A stretch of 6,400 bases of DNA. Origin: DASUMF01 sp040510575. Its GTDB lineage: Bacteria > Actinomycetota > Acidimicrobiia > IMCC26256 > DASPTH01. Below are positions 6,090 to 6,400 of the stretch, one piece after another (the first letter of the stretch is position 1; every line of letters starts with the position of its first letter). The notes beneath the pieces were generated by a model. The model searched no databases and had not been told where the DNA came from. It saw only the letters and a program-made list of their open reading frames with translations. Both the position numbers and the translations under genes were made by a program. The stretch is from the NCBI GenBank assembly GCA_040510575.1, contig JBEVIU010000104.1:1-6400 (forward strand). Direction: 5' to 3'.

Positions 6090-6400
6090 GAGCGATCCAC
6101 CTCACGCGCCGGTTCTTCGGTGCGCTGTCGCCGGCCGCGCCGTCGGCCGACGACCTCGCCTGGGTCCGCACCGTGCTCGGCGCCGACGCCTACGACCAGT
6201 GGCAGCGCATGGCGAACCACGATCAGCGCCACTCCATCGGCGTCGCACGCGGCGTGCAGGCCGCTCTCGCGGGCACGGAGTTCGCCGACGACCGGCGCTG
6301 GCTCGCCGCCGCGCTGCTGCACGACATCGGCAAGCTCGACGCGCGCCTCGGCGTGTACGGCCGTGTGGTGGCCACGGTCTCGGGTGCGGTCGCCGGTCGC
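6086..6400 (+). CDS. HD-domain protein, N-terminal part
   Basis: An open frame starts at the ATG at 6086, which shares ATGA with the protease stop, and runs 105 codons to the window edge without a stop. The protein begins M-R-A-I-H-L-T-R-R-F-F-G-A-L-S-P. It shows an HD-superfamily start: H49 in QRHSIGVA as likely first metal ligand, then H79-D80 in LLHDIGK (77-83). HD proteins are metal-dependent phosphohydrolases that act on nucleotides or cyclic dinucleotides. The specificity of this one cannot be read from the fragment, and the later conserved residues lie outside the window. The overlap suggests translation coupled to the protease, so the two may share a process, but that is inference. 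Confidence 0.8.
   Translation, partial: MRAIHLTRRFFGALSPAAPSADDLAWVRTVLGADAYDQWQRMANHDQRHSIGVARGVQAALAGTEFADDRRWLAAALLHDIGKLDARLGVYGRVVATVSGAVAGR

Overview
This is a very GC-rich stretch with GC-rich third codon positions, GTG and TTG starts and tightly packed genes. It looks like a chromosomal segment of an actinobacterium. The -10-like hexamers and overall style would fit a deep branch such as Acidimicrobiia, but that placement is inference. The core order is CTP synthase, a Nudix ADP-ribose pyrophosphatase and a XerD-type recombinase. From memory, the same order occurs in mycobacteria (pyrG-Rv1700-xerD in M. tuberculosis), so this is a conserved actinobacterial housekeeping neighbourhood rather than an island.

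Layout. Bases 1-230 (+) hold the 3' end of a MraY/WecA-like phospho-sugar transferase. It converges on, and overlaps by 31 bp, a minus-strand gene at 200-1717 for a multi-spanning GT-C (GT39/ArnT-like) glycosyltransferase. The divergent intergenic region (about 1718-1861) carries a three-copy 13-bp direct repeat and a candidate promoter in each direction. The plus strand then runs without a real gap: pyrG (1862-3526, TTG start), the Nudix hydrolase (3523-4086, GTGA overlap), the xerD-like recombinase (4089-5063, 2-bp gap), a small DksA/TraR-type C4 zinc-finger protein (5085-5423), an M50 site-2-type membrane metalloprotease (5439-6089), and the start of an HD-domain phosphohydrolase (6086-6400, ATGA overlap, cut by the window end).

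How the genes relate. PyrG makes CTP. The Nudix enzyme probably cleaves ADP-ribose-like nucleotides and appears translationally coupled to PyrG. XerD resolves chromosome dimers. The DksA-like gene seems to have its own promoter, with a -10-like box 6 nt before its ATG and no Shine-Dalgarno, so it may be leaderless and restart transcription inside the cluster. The glycosyltransferase shows the same arrangement.

I see no CRISPR array, phage, insertion sequence, RNA gene or defence system, and no convincing new system. The points most worth a second look are the tandem repeat between the divergent promoters, the two predicted leaderless starts, the coupling of pyrG to the Nudix gene, and the insertion in the XerD catalytic domain.
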